Assembly (NCBI RefSeq): GCF_008727815.1
Contig: NZ_CP044230.1
Coordinates: forward strand, 666,001-730,000
Source of the DNA: Streptococcus sp. LPB0220
Lineage (GTDB): Bacteria > Bacillota > Bacilli > Lactobacillales > Streptococcaceae
Direction: 5' to 3'
Length of the DNA: 64,000 nt
Shown: positions 15,334 through 22,590 of the stretch, one piece after another
Layout: each line of letters begins with the position of its first letter
How positions within the stretch are numbered: position 1 is the first letter of the stretch
Program-made: the position numbers and the translations under genes
The notes under the pieces: model-generated
Databases searched by the model: none
What the model saw: only the letters and a program-made list of their open reading frames with translations
Told to the model about the DNA's origin: nothing

Positions 15334-16863
15334 TTGAAATTCTTAAAAGGACGGCGTTTCGATGAGAACGCGAATCGTCAATTTATCATGACGGCCGAAG
15401 ATTTTGAAACAATCGAATACGAGGGCCAGAAATGGATTGAACGCCTAAAAAACTATATCGGGACGCACAGATCTGAGCAATTGGACCGCTTGAAAGAACT
15501 CAAGCGCTATTATCTCGCTGATAATAATATCAAGTACCGCGATGATAAAAGCGATCCATACAGCGCAGATAATCGAATCGCGAGCGACTGGGCGAAATAC
15601 ATTGCTATTTTCGAACAAGGCTATATGCTGGGGAACCCGGTCGAGTACAAGAATGAAAACGCGGAAATTCAAAAACAGATCGATCAGTTTTCGAAGCAAA
15701 ACAACGAAAAGGACCACAACGTCGCGATCAAGACAGATCTCGCGATCTATGGCCGTGCTTATGAGCTTTTGAACGCGTACCGAGACGAAGACGGGAGCGT
15801 TTGGGTCAAGCTCTATCGTATGGATCCAGAGCAAACTTTTGTCATTTACGACGACAGCTACGAGCAACGGTCTTTGATGGCTATTAACTACTACTCTATC
15901 AGTTACGGGAATGGACACAAACGCGATTTCGTTAAGGTCTATACCAGTAACGCTATTTATGAGTATGTGGACGATAATCAAGACACGGACACGCTTCATC
16001 TCAAGGATACGAGCGAGCATTTCTTTAATGGCGTACCAGTAAATGAGTTTAGCAACAATACGGACCGGACAGGGGCGTTCGAAGCCGTGCTTGACTCTAT
16101 CGACGCTTACGATTTATCACAGTCAGAGCTTGCTAACTTCCAACAAGACAGTAACGAGGCTCTTTTGGTGATCTCCGGGAACCCATTCACAGGTGTAGAA
16201 GATAAAGACTTCATGGAAGACGGTCGCGTCAATCCAAATGGACGGCTTGCGGTATCTCAAGCATTTAAAAAAGCAAAAATCTTGATCCTTGATGATAACC
16301 CGATTCCGGGCGGATCGAGTCCAAGCGCGAACTATCTTGTTAAGTCATACGATACAGCCGGAGCGGAAGCGTACAAGGAACGGCTAGTAAATGATATTTT
16401 ACGCTTTACCTTCACGCCGGATACAACGGATAACAACTTCGCTGGCACACAGTCAGGCGAAGCGATGAAATATAAGATGATGGCTGCTGACAACTATCGC
16501 GGTAAACAAGAGCTTTTGTTTGAAAAAGGCCTTATGCGTCGTTTGCGTTTAGCCGTCAATATCTGGAAGATCAAGGGCAACGATTCCGACAATTACAACC
16601 TTATCAATGAGACGGACGTCGTATTTACGCCAAACTTACCACAGAATGACGCTGAAATGGTCGCTATTGCCAAAAATCTCTATGGCGTGGTGAGTGAACA
16701 AACGATCGTCGAAATTCTTGAGCAAGTGACCGGGGTCAACGCAGAGGCAGAGCTGAAACGTATGAAAGAGGAAACGGAAAAAGCGCTTGAAATGCTCCCA
16801 CGAATCGAGCCACAAGCCGGCGAGGTAGCAACAGATGAAGAAACTGAAGATAAGCGCCCATGA
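15334..16863 (+). CDS. Portal protein, SPP1 gp6-like
   Basis: 509-residue portal subunit that forms the dodecameric DNA gate at the capsid vertex. The sequence matches the SPP1 gp6-like family in pattern: an N-terminal region with RLKELKRYYLADNNI, a central YKERLVNDILRFTFTPD, and an acidic C-terminus. Start TTG 15334 with AAAGGGAGG upstream. It overlaps the MuF-like gene by 29 bases, an arrangement common for portal/minor head pairs. Confidence 0.9.
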   Translation: MKFLKGRRFDENANRQFIMTAEDFETIEYEGQKWIERLKNYIGTHRSEQLDRLKELKRYYLADNNIKYRDDKSDPYSADNRIASDWAKYIAIFEQGYMLGNPVEYKNENAEIQKQIDQFSKQNNEKDHNVAIKTDLAIYGRAYELLNAYRDEDGSVWVKLYRMDPEQTFVIYDDSYEQRSLMAINYYSISYGNGHKRDFVKVYTSNAIYEYVDDNQDTDTLHLKDTSEHFFNGVPVNEFSNNTDRTGAFEAVLDSIDAYDLSQSELANFQQDSNEALLVISGNPFTGVEDKDFMEDGRVNPNGRLAVSQAFKKAKILILDDNPIPGGSSPSANYLVKSYDTAGAEAYKERLVNDILRFTFTPDTTDNNFAGTQSGEAMKYKMMAADNYRGKQELLFEKGLMRRLRLAVNIWKIKGNDSDNYNLINETDVVFTPNLPQNDAEMVAIAKNLYGVVSEQTIVEILEQVTGVNAEAELKRMKEETEKALEMLPRIEPQAGEVATDEETEDKRP

Positions 16864-17770
16864 TGAATATTGGGAAGCACGCGCCCGGGAGATATTCGAA
16901 TACGTTGACCGAAAAGATATAGATTTTTTCGCTGAATTGGAAAAAACTTACCGCAACGAGGCGGTAAGGCTTCAAAAGTCGTTGTTTGACTTTTACACAA
17001 AGTACGCTGAAGATCATGAACTCACTTACCAAGACGCAACGAAGCGCCTTCGAGGTGAGGATCTTAGCGACTATGTGGACAATGCGACGCTATACCGCGA
17101 GCAGGCTGAAAAGGATCCAGAGCTTTTGAAGCGATTAAACCAACAATATGCGTCAGCTCGAGCGATCAGAATCGAGGCTTTGCAGTTGGAAACTATCCAC
17201 AGGCTCGGAGTGCTCACAGGAGCGCTTCATAAGAGCTTCGAGAAGTATTTATTCAACGTTGCGGAATACGCGTACAGAAAGGCTATGGGAGGCCGTACAG
17301 GCGCGGTCAACCGTCCAGCGTTTGAAGAGATTGTCAAAACGCCGTTCAATGGCCGGAACTATTCCGAGCAGTTGTGGGGCAATACTGACAGCCTTGCGCA
17401 AAAGCTGAAAGAAGTTTTCAAACAAGGCTTTATCCGTGGGGACAGCCCGCAAGATATGGCCCGCGAGATTCGGAAAGAATTTAATGTGGCACGGTCGCGA
17501 GCTGAAACGTTGGTAAGGACCGACGCGACGGCCGTCATAAATCGGGCCACTATCAAACGGTATCAGAAAGCCGGGCTTGAACACTATCGGATCTTGGTCG
17601 TGCTAGACGATCGGACCACTCAAATATGCCGAAGAATCGCGCAAGAGGACAAACTGTACAAGCTCGAGGACGCGCAAGTCGGGGTAAATATGCCCCCGTT
17701 TCATTATAATTGCCGGTCTACGATCATGCCGGACGCGGGAGAAATAGAAGAGGAGGGATCGAGTGATTAA
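16835..17770 (+). CDS. Minor head protein, Mu gpF-like
   Basis: 311-residue head morphogenesis protein. The C-terminal ~110 residues carry the Mu F pattern: ARSRAETLVRTDATAVIN, then VLDDRTTQICRRIA, and the closing NMPPFHYNCRST. It starts within the portal gene and probably enters the procapsid with the portal. In some phages such proteins carry C-terminal toxin domains, but here the protein ends directly after the MuF domain. Confidence 0.88.
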   Translation: MKKLKISAHDEYWEARAREIFEYVDRKDIDFFAELEKTYRNEAVRLQKSLFDFYTKYAEDHELTYQDATKRLRGEDLSDYVDNATLYREQAEKDPELLKRLNQQYASARAIRIEALQLETIHRLGVLTGALHKSFEKYLFNVAEYAYRKAMGGRTGAVNRPAFEEIVKTPFNGRNYSEQLWGNTDSLAQKLKEVFKQGFIRGDSPQDMAREIRKEFNVARSRAETLVRTDATAVINRATIKRYQKAGLEHYRILVVLDDRTTQICRRIAQEDKLYKLEDAQVGVNMPPFHYNCRSTIMPDAGEIEEEGSSD

Positions 17771-17912
17771 TATCTGGGATATGGTATCTTACACAGCGGG
17801 CCTTTTCTGCTTTGCCTTTCTAGTCGTGGCAGGTTGGGCCGTACTCGCTGGAATGATCGAGGGTATCATAAAGAGCATTAAAAATTCACGAGGTGACAAG
17901 GAGGAAAAATAA
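17763..17912 (+). CDS. 49-residue membrane protein
   Basis: GTG 17763 overlaps the end of the MuF gene and follows GAGGAGGGA. The product (MINIWDMVSYTAGLFCFAF...) has one transmembrane helix (residues ~10-38) and a charged tail ending KEEK. The stop overlaps the next start as TAATG. Function unknown. Confidence 0.55.
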   Translation: MINIWDMVSYTAGLFCFAFLVVAGWAVLAGMIEGIIKSIKNSRGDKEEK

Positions 17913-18124
17913 TGAATGAATGGCAAAAACGTTTTGTGAAAGAATATCATGAATTGAGAGGACGTTTCGCGAAATTAGACGAAATGATCCAAAGATATGA
18001 AAAAGGACAACTCGAATTTGAACCGAAATGCCCTATCGATTTATTGAAGCGTCAACGTTCTATTATGTGGGAATATCTTTCAACTTTAGAGCAACGTGCG
18101 CGAATTGAAGAAGTTAAATTGTAA
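17912..18124 (+). CDS. crAss001_48-like small phage protein
   Basis: 70-residue helical protein whose pattern YHELRGRFAKLDEMI ... LLKRQRSIMWEYLSTLEQR matches the small crAss001_48-related family seen in many phages. Role unknown. It overlaps the membrane protein gene by one base and is closed by the terminator at 18124-18150. Confidence 0.65.
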   Translation: MNEWQKRFVKEYHELRGRFAKLDEMIQRYEKGQLEFEPKCPIDLLKRQRSIMWEYLSTLEQRARIEEVKL

Positions 18125-18150
18125 GACTGTATAAAATACAGTCTTTTCTT
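18124..18150 (+). terminator. Terminator between portal/MuF and scaffold/capsid genes
   Basis: Perfect stem AGACTGTAT / ATACAGTCT with a 3-base loop, overlapping the previous stop codon, followed by a T-rich tract (TTTTCTTTTT). It would separate high-level capsid expression from upstream genes. Confidence 0.8.
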
Positions 18151-18249
18151 TTTGTCCAGACTATGCGGAGGACGTTAAAAGCTGCATTGTTTCGTCGCCG
18201 GACGTAAAGCGAGAAAATCGGGTGACGGCGTAACCGTCGGAGGAAAAAT
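18151..18249 (+). promoter_or_regulatory. Structured leader of the scaffold gene
   Basis: About 100 bases between the terminator and the scaffold start. Two related motifs, GGACGTTAAAAGC (18170-18182) and GGACGTAAAGC (18200-18210), lie 30 bases apart. Hairpin GACGG/CCGTC (18224-18228 with 18234-18238) abuts the ribosome site GGAGG (18239-18243). CGCCG at 18196-18200 could instead pair with CGGCG at 18226-18230, which excludes that hairpin. This looks like translational control, not a promoter. Confidence 0.4.
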
Positions 18250-18843
18250 ATGTCAGAAAATACACAAGCAGTTGAGACTGAAGCTATTGAGCAAGACGTC
18301 ACTCAAGAAGAACAAGTCGAAACCAAGCAGGAAAAGGCAGAACGTACCTTTACACGCGCAGAGTTTGGGAAAGCAATCGCAGCCGAGGTAGCTAAAGCAC
18401 GGGCCAGCTGGGAAGCAGAGCAAGCTGAAGCAATCGAAAAGGCCAAAAGCGAAGGCGAACGCCTCGCGAAGCTGACCAAAGACGAACGCGCGAAAGAAGA
18501 GGAAGCAAAACGGATCCAAGCGATCGAAGAACGCGAGCGAGCTCTTGCAATTAAAGAAATGCGCGTGGCCACTCAAACGCTATTGAGCGAAGAAGGACTT
18601 CCGGGCGAGTTTATCGATTTTGTGATCGATGAGACAGCCGAAGCCACAAAGGAGAAGATCGGCACGTTGCGAAAAATCTTTGATAAGGCAGTAGAAACCC
18701 GCGTCGATGAACGTTTGACCCAGAAAGCACCTCGCAAGGGTACGGGCCCAGTATCTATGACTAAAGCGGAGATCATGGCTATTGAGAACGACGAAGAGCG
18801 TCAAGCGATGATCGCTGCAAACATTGGACTATTTAAAAATTAG
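18250..18843 (+). CDS. Capsid scaffold protein (DUF4355)
   Basis: 197-residue, Glu/Lys/Ala-rich coiled-coil protein of the DUF4355 scaffold family, directing procapsid assembly. An acidic N-terminus is followed by a long helix (residues ~35-110) and a C-terminal segment with TKAEIMAIENDEERQAMI, which is likely the capsid-binding part. It precedes the major capsid gene by 16 bases, the normal order. Its leader has unusual secondary structure. Confidence 0.88.
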   Translation: MSENTQAVETEAIEQDVTQEEQVETKQEKAERTFTRAEFGKAIAAEVAKARASWEAEQAEAIEKAKSEGERLAKLTKDERAKEEEAKRIQAIEERERALAIKEMRVATQTLLSEEGLPGEFIDFVIDETAEATKEKIGTLRKIFDKAVETRVDERLTQKAPRKGTGPVSMTKAEIMAIENDEERQAMIAANIGLFKN

Positions 18844-18859
18844 AAAGGGCTATTAAAAT

Positions 18860-19744
18860 ATGGCTGAAACAAAACTAACAACCATGAACGACTTGGGCGA
18901 AATTAAATCAATTGATTTTGTCAATAAGTTTTCTAAAAATATCAATGACTTACTTCGACTTTTGGGCGTTACACGTCGCCAAGAGTTGACTAACGACTTA
19001 AAGATCCAAACTTACAAATGGACCGCAGACGTTGACACAACTAAAACCGCTGAAGGTGAAACAATTCCGCTTTCTAAAATGACACGCGCGAAGGATCAAG
19101 AATACACAGTAGAATGGTTCAAAAAACGCCGTGCAGTATCAGCGGAAGCGATCGCACGTCATGGTGCGTCACGCGCTATCACAGAAGCAGACACACGCTT
19201 GCTTCGCGAAATTCAAAACGGAATCAAGGACGACTTCCTTGCTTACCTTAAAAAGACAAAAACTAAAGTTACAGGGAAAGGGCTTCAACAAGCTCTTGCG
19301 AATAGCTGGGGCAAATTGACCACTTTCAACGAATTTGAAGGCTCTCCGCTTGTTTCTTTTGTGAACCCGCTCGATGTGGCTGAATACCTTGGATCAACAG
19401 CCGTTGCGTCTGACGCTTCAAACGTATTCGGATTCACACTTCTCCAAAACTTCCTCGGTATGCAAAACGTTATCGTTATGCCTTCATGCCCACAAGGGAA
19501 GATCTATACAACAGCCGTTGAAAACCTTGTCTTCGCTTACTTGAATGTTTCTGGTGGTGATCTTGGCGGATTGTTTGCGGACTTTACCGACGAAACAGGT
19601 CTAATTGGTGTGGCGCGTGATCGTCACTTGAATAACTTGACTTTCGAGTCAGTATTCTTTGGCGCTAACGTTCTCTTTGCTGAAATTCCGGACGGTGTGG
19701 TAGAAGCTACAATCCAAGCGCCAGCGTCAGCAGTAGCAGCCTAG
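18860..19744 (+). CDS. Major capsid protein
   Basis: 294-residue HK97-fold major head protein. It follows the scaffold, has no protease nearby, and its codon usage is noticeably more host-like than that of surrounding phage genes, as expected for an abundant protein. Features: TKAGETIPLSKM-like N-arm region (KTAEGETIPLSKM), a central AEYLGSTAVASDASNVFGF and a C-terminal GLIGVARDRHLNNLTFESVF. Confidence 0.88.
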   Translation: MAETKLTTMNDLGEIKSIDFVNKFSKNINDLLRLLGVTRRQELTNDLKIQTYKWTADVDTTKTAEGETIPLSKMTRAKDQEYTVEWFKKRRAVSAEAIARHGASRAITEADTRLLREIQNGIKDDFLAYLKKTKTKVTGKGLQQALANSWGKLTTFNEFEGSPLVSFVNPLDVAEYLGSTAVASDASNVFGFTLLQNFLGMQNVIVMPSCPQGKIYTTAVENLVFAYLNVSGGDLGGLFADFTDETGLIGVARDRHLNNLTFESVFFGANVLFAEIPDGVVEATIQAPASAVAA

Positions 19745-19762
19745 TTTTAGGAGGGTTTAGCG

Positions 19763-20128
19763 ATGGTGGCAATCAATATCGATCAAGTAACGGAAGAGCT
19801 TCGACTTTTAAAGGGTATTCCCAAAGCTGACCAAGAGCAAGACGATCTTTTGACCCTTATTGTACGGGATAGCTTCGAGCGTATGATCGCTTACGTCAAT
19901 CAATTCTCGGAAACAGCACTCGAGGAATTGCCCGAGAGCGTGGCTTATATCCTTCGAGACGTTGCCGTCAGTCGCTTTAATCGACTAAACTCGGAAGGCG
20001 CGACAGCGGACAGCGAGGAAGGCCGGAGCTTCACTTGGGAGTCTAGCTATCTAACAGATGAGCATAAGGCTGTATTACAAGGCCTTGCGATCAAACATCG
20101 GGCCCGCGGGATCGCTCGATTCATTTAA
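19763..20128 (+). CDS. Head-tail connector protein
   Basis: 121-residue helical adaptor of the gp6/gp15-like type that binds below the portal. Pattern: QDDLLTLIVRDSFERMIAYVN, a hydrophobic middle helix, and a C-terminal YLTDEHKAVLQGLA. Ribosome site AGGAGG at 19750-19755. First of the neck gene series. Confidence 0.8.
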   Translation: MVAINIDQVTEELRLLKGIPKADQEQDDLLTLIVRDSFERMIAYVNQFSETALEELPESVAYILRDVAVSRFNRLNSEGATADSEEGRSFTWESSYLTDEHKAVLQGLAIKHRARGIARFI

Positions 20129-20141
20129 GGGGGGCGCGTGT

Positions 20142-20420
20142 ATGATCTATAACGAACGCGTAACTTTGATCTTTGAGGAAGAGCCGGAAGACGAATTGCT
20201 TGAGAATGTGGAAACAAAGAAGAGTTTCCCAGTCCCTTGTATGCGAAATTCATTGTCTAGTTATGAGATGATGGGGCTTTTTGGTAAGTATGACTTTGAT
20301 TTGTTCAAATTGCACTTACAAGGAACGTATAAGGGCTTCTCGGAAGTGATTTACAATGGCCACAGGCTCAAGATCAAAGGCAAACGATACCATCATAATA
20401 GCACGGTTATATATCTATGA
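20142..20420 (+). CDS. Probable head-closure protein
   Basis: 92-residue protein starting MIYNERVTLIFEEEPED. I chose ATG 20142 because a G-rich site (AAGGGGGGC) precedes it. A strand-rich sequence ending in KGKRYHHNSTVIYL matches the small stopper proteins at this position. It overlaps the next gene as ATGA. Function inferred from synteny. Confidence 0.7.
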   Translation: MIYNERVTLIFEEEPEDELLENVETKKSFPVPCMRNSLSSYEMMGLFGKYDFDLFKLHLQGTYKGFSEVIYNGHRLKIKGKRYHHNSTVIYL

Positions 20421-20761
20421 GTTTTTCATATTCAGTAAAAGGTCTGGACAAGTTTATGCGAAGGGTCCAAAACAAACCACGGGAAGCGCGTCGGGCTGTA
20501 TCAGCAGAATTGAACAGATCGGCCTTGCGTGTGGAACGGAAAGCCAAAATGAAAGCGGCAGTCGATACCGGATTCATGCGAAACGGGATCTTTGTCGCTC
20601 GGGTGGGTATGTTACGGTACAAAGTAATATCTCCCGCTGGTTATTCGGTCTATGTGGAGCTTGGAACTCGTAAGATGAAGGCCCAGCCGTTCCTTGGTCC
20701 AGCCGTTAAGGAAGAAAGCGAAGTTTTATTTAAAAACCTTCGTAAAATGTTTAGGAGGTGA
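20417..20761 (+). CDS. HK97 gp10-like neck/tail protein
   Basis: 114-residue protein with the gp10 pattern: SVKGLDKFMRR, a basic helix, AAVDTGFMRNGI, then YSVYVELGTRKMKAQPFLGPAV. The family joins head and tail in siphoviruses. ATGA-coupled to the preceding gene. Confidence 0.85.
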   Translation: MSFSYSVKGLDKFMRRVQNKPREARRAVSAELNRSALRVERKAKMKAAVDTGFMRNGIFVARVGMLRYKVISPAGYSVYVELGTRKMKAQPFLGPAVKEESEVLFKNLRKMFRR

Positions 20762-20764
20762 TTC

Positions 20765-21130
20765 ATGGCAAACGAAACGCCTTCAGTCAAAATGCTCGCA
20801 AATTTACGCGAAAAATTAAAACCACTCAATATTCCGATCAAATTTAAGCTACCAAAACAAGACACACTCGAGCCGTTTCTTGTGATTGGGCAATCTAGCT
20901 CGGACACGTCCAAAACAGCTCAAACGGGGCTTATAATCGAGGATATGAGCGTACAAATTGATATCTTCTTACCGGGCACGGAAAGCCGGGCCGGGGTTGA
21001 GAAAATCAAATCTGAGGCCCTTCGCAGGATCGGCCACAATCGCAATGTAAACGCGAGCGTACTCTTAGACGATACGATAGGCCGTGAAGTCTATCATATT
21101 GTCATTGCATTAACAGATACAATCTTTTAA
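20765..21130 (+). CDS. Tail completion/terminator protein
   Basis: 121-residue protein placed between gp10 and the major tail protein, the position of the tail terminator (DUF3168/gp11-like). Strand-helix-strand content (EPFLVIGQSSSDTSKT, MSVQIDIFLPG, GREVYHIVIALTDTIF) fits. AGGAGGTG lies just upstream. The call rests mainly on order and fold pattern. Confidence 0.72.
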   Translation: MANETPSVKMLANLREKLKPLNIPIKFKLPKQDTLEPFLVIGQSSSDTSKTAQTGLIIEDMSVQIDIFLPGTESRAGVEKIKSEALRRIGHNRNVNASVLLDDTIGREVYHIVIALTDTIF

Positions 21131-21147
21131 AAAGGAGCACTTAATAA

Positions 21148-21729
21148 ATGAGTGAAGCAGAAGACAAAGCAAAAATTAAAATTACGATCGCAAAGCCGAT
21201 CGTAGGTAAGAAAGTATTTTACTTTATTCAATCAATCCACGCTGAAAAAGGTAACGGAGCAATGCTTCCAGCTTACCGTACAGACGGCACAACAACAATG
21301 GGTGGCGAATACATCGACGAACAAACTCAACAAGGGCGCTTGCTGGAAAAAGCAACAGATGAGCACTCTATCGAGTTAACTCAATATTTCGCGCCTAAAG
21401 ATCCATCAGTTCAAACCGTGCTTGACGCACAGAAAACCGGTGAATCTTTGAAGATCTGGCGTGTTATCGTTGATGATAGTGTCAAAGATTCTTCAACTGG
21501 TAAAGACACTTATCCAGCACAATTTGGATATGGTAAGATCACAGATGATGTTGAATTTACTGACGCGATCGATGGATTCGTTGAATTGAACTATACAGTA
21601 GGTATCGTTGGCCGTCTTCGTGATGGTAAGTTCCCACTTTCAGCGGACGAAATCGCGATGTTGAACGACGTTTACGAGTACCAAAACCCGGGCGAAACAA
21701 CAGGCGATTACAACAATATCACACGCTAA
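21148..21729 (+). CDS. Major tail protein
   Basis: 193-residue tail tube protein of the TP901-1/phi13 type. It contains the characteristic GGEYIDEQTQQGRL, a middle KIWRVIVDDS and FVELNYTVGIVGRLRDG. Codon use is host-like, as for the capsid gene, matching high expression. A strong terminator follows at 21737-21775. Confidence 0.88.
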   Translation: MSEAEDKAKIKITIAKPIVGKKVFYFIQSIHAEKGNGAMLPAYRTDGTTTMGGEYIDEQTQQGRLLEKATDEHSIELTQYFAPKDPSVQTVLDAQKTGESLKIWRVIVDDSVKDSSTGKDTYPAQFGYGKITDDVEFTDAIDGFVELNYTVGIVGRLRDGKFPLSADEIAMLNDVYEYQNPGETTGDYNNITR

Positions 21730-21736
21730 TTTTTCA

Positions 21737-21775
21737 AGCAAAGGGGCTTCGATCGCCCTTTTGCTTTTATTTTTT
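21737..21775 (+). terminator. Terminator after the major tail protein
   Basis: Stem GCAAAGGGGC / GCCCTTTTGC (9 of 10 paired) with a short loop and a T-rich run. It would reduce transcription into the chaperone and tape-measure genes relative to the tube protein. Confidence 0.8.
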
Positions 21776-21796
21776 TGACAAAAAAGGAGTTATTCA

Positions 21797-22273
21797 ATGG
21801 AATTTTCAGTCGGAAGCCGCGCAATCGAGATCAAATTTGATTATATGACCATGTACAAGGTCAATCGTGACTTGGGATCTCAAGGACCAGACGGAACACG
21901 TAACGAAGACGGTGTCGGAGCTCTATTCCTTCGTGTCGTGGATCGTAACGATTCGGCTCTTGTGGATCTTATCAAGCTATGCGCGAGCAAAAAAGCGAAA
22001 GCTGTAAGCGATGAAGAAGCTATCAAGGCAATCGCGGACAAGATGGAAGATCTCGGAGCAGAAAGCGCAGAGCCACTATTCGAGGCATTGGAAGAAGAGA
22101 TGGTCGATTCTGGTTTTTTCAAAGAGAAAGTTTCGAAATACTTAGAAAATCTCGAGCTGGGATTGAAGTACCTCAAAGCCAAAGCAGAAACAGCGGACGA
22201 CAAGGCACAAGCGGAACTTCAGATCGAGCAGACGGAGGCGCAAATTGGGCGCTTGAGAAACGCAATCTCTTAA
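21797..22273 (+). CDS. Tail assembly chaperone (G-like)
   Basis: 158-residue chaperone for the tape measure protein. N-terminal SVGSRAIEIKFDYMTMYKVNRDLG and an acidic, helical C-terminus match the G-like group. In this frame a canonical slippery heptamer, T TTT TTC, lies at 22114-22120. The following ORF is in the -1 frame and has no good start, so a G-T frameshift product is likely, although the exact slip site is uncertain. Confidence 0.82.
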   Translation: MEFSVGSRAIEIKFDYMTMYKVNRDLGSQGPDGTRNEDGVGALFLRVVDRNDSALVDLIKLCASKKAKAVSDEEAIKAIADKMEDLGAESAEPLFEALEEEMVDSGFFKEKVSKYLENLELGLKYLKAKAETADDKAQAELQIEQTEAQIGRLRNAIS

Positions 22274-22287
22274 TAGAGTGTGCGCGT

Positions 22288-22575
22288 TTGGGTCTAACGG
22301 ATCCGAATATTATTTTTTCATGTACAAAGAACGAGCTCGACGCAATTCGCGAGGGCCTTTATTATCGAGCGATCGAAGAGAGGGAAAACCTCGTCGAGCT
22401 TGCTTTCAATCTTCGCTATACCTTGAACGCTAAAAAGGTGGACTTTGGCAAGTTGAGCAAGAAGAAGGATCGTGAGAAGGTCCGTCGATTATTCAGACAA
22501 CGCGAAGAGCGCGGAAGCTCTCAAGGTATGTTCGAGAAGATCGAGCGTCTTAATGAACATTTCAGAAATAGATAG
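22288..22575 (+). CDS. Tail assembly chaperone T-domain (probably made by -1 frameshift)
   Basis: 95 codons from the first possible start (TTG 22288), but the frame is open far upstream through the end of the G gene, and no ribosome site precedes the TTG. The protein (LTDPNIIFSCTKNELDAI ... KKVDFGKLSKKKDR) has the basic, helical character of T domains that hold the tape measure protein. I read it as an extension of the upstream chaperone instead of an independent gene. It ends 15 bases before the tape measure start. Confidence 0.75.
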   Translation: MGLTDPNIIFSCTKNELDAIREGLYYRAIEERENLVELAFNLRYTLNAKKVDFGKLSKKKDREKVRRLFRQREERGSSQGMFEKIERLNEHFRNR

Positions 22576-22590
22576 ATAGGAGGTGGGGCG

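Noticed and set aside
15445..16020. 191-codon minus-strand ORF in the portal gene
   Set aside because: Antisense of a clear portal gene, Val/Ile-rich shadow composition, no start signals.
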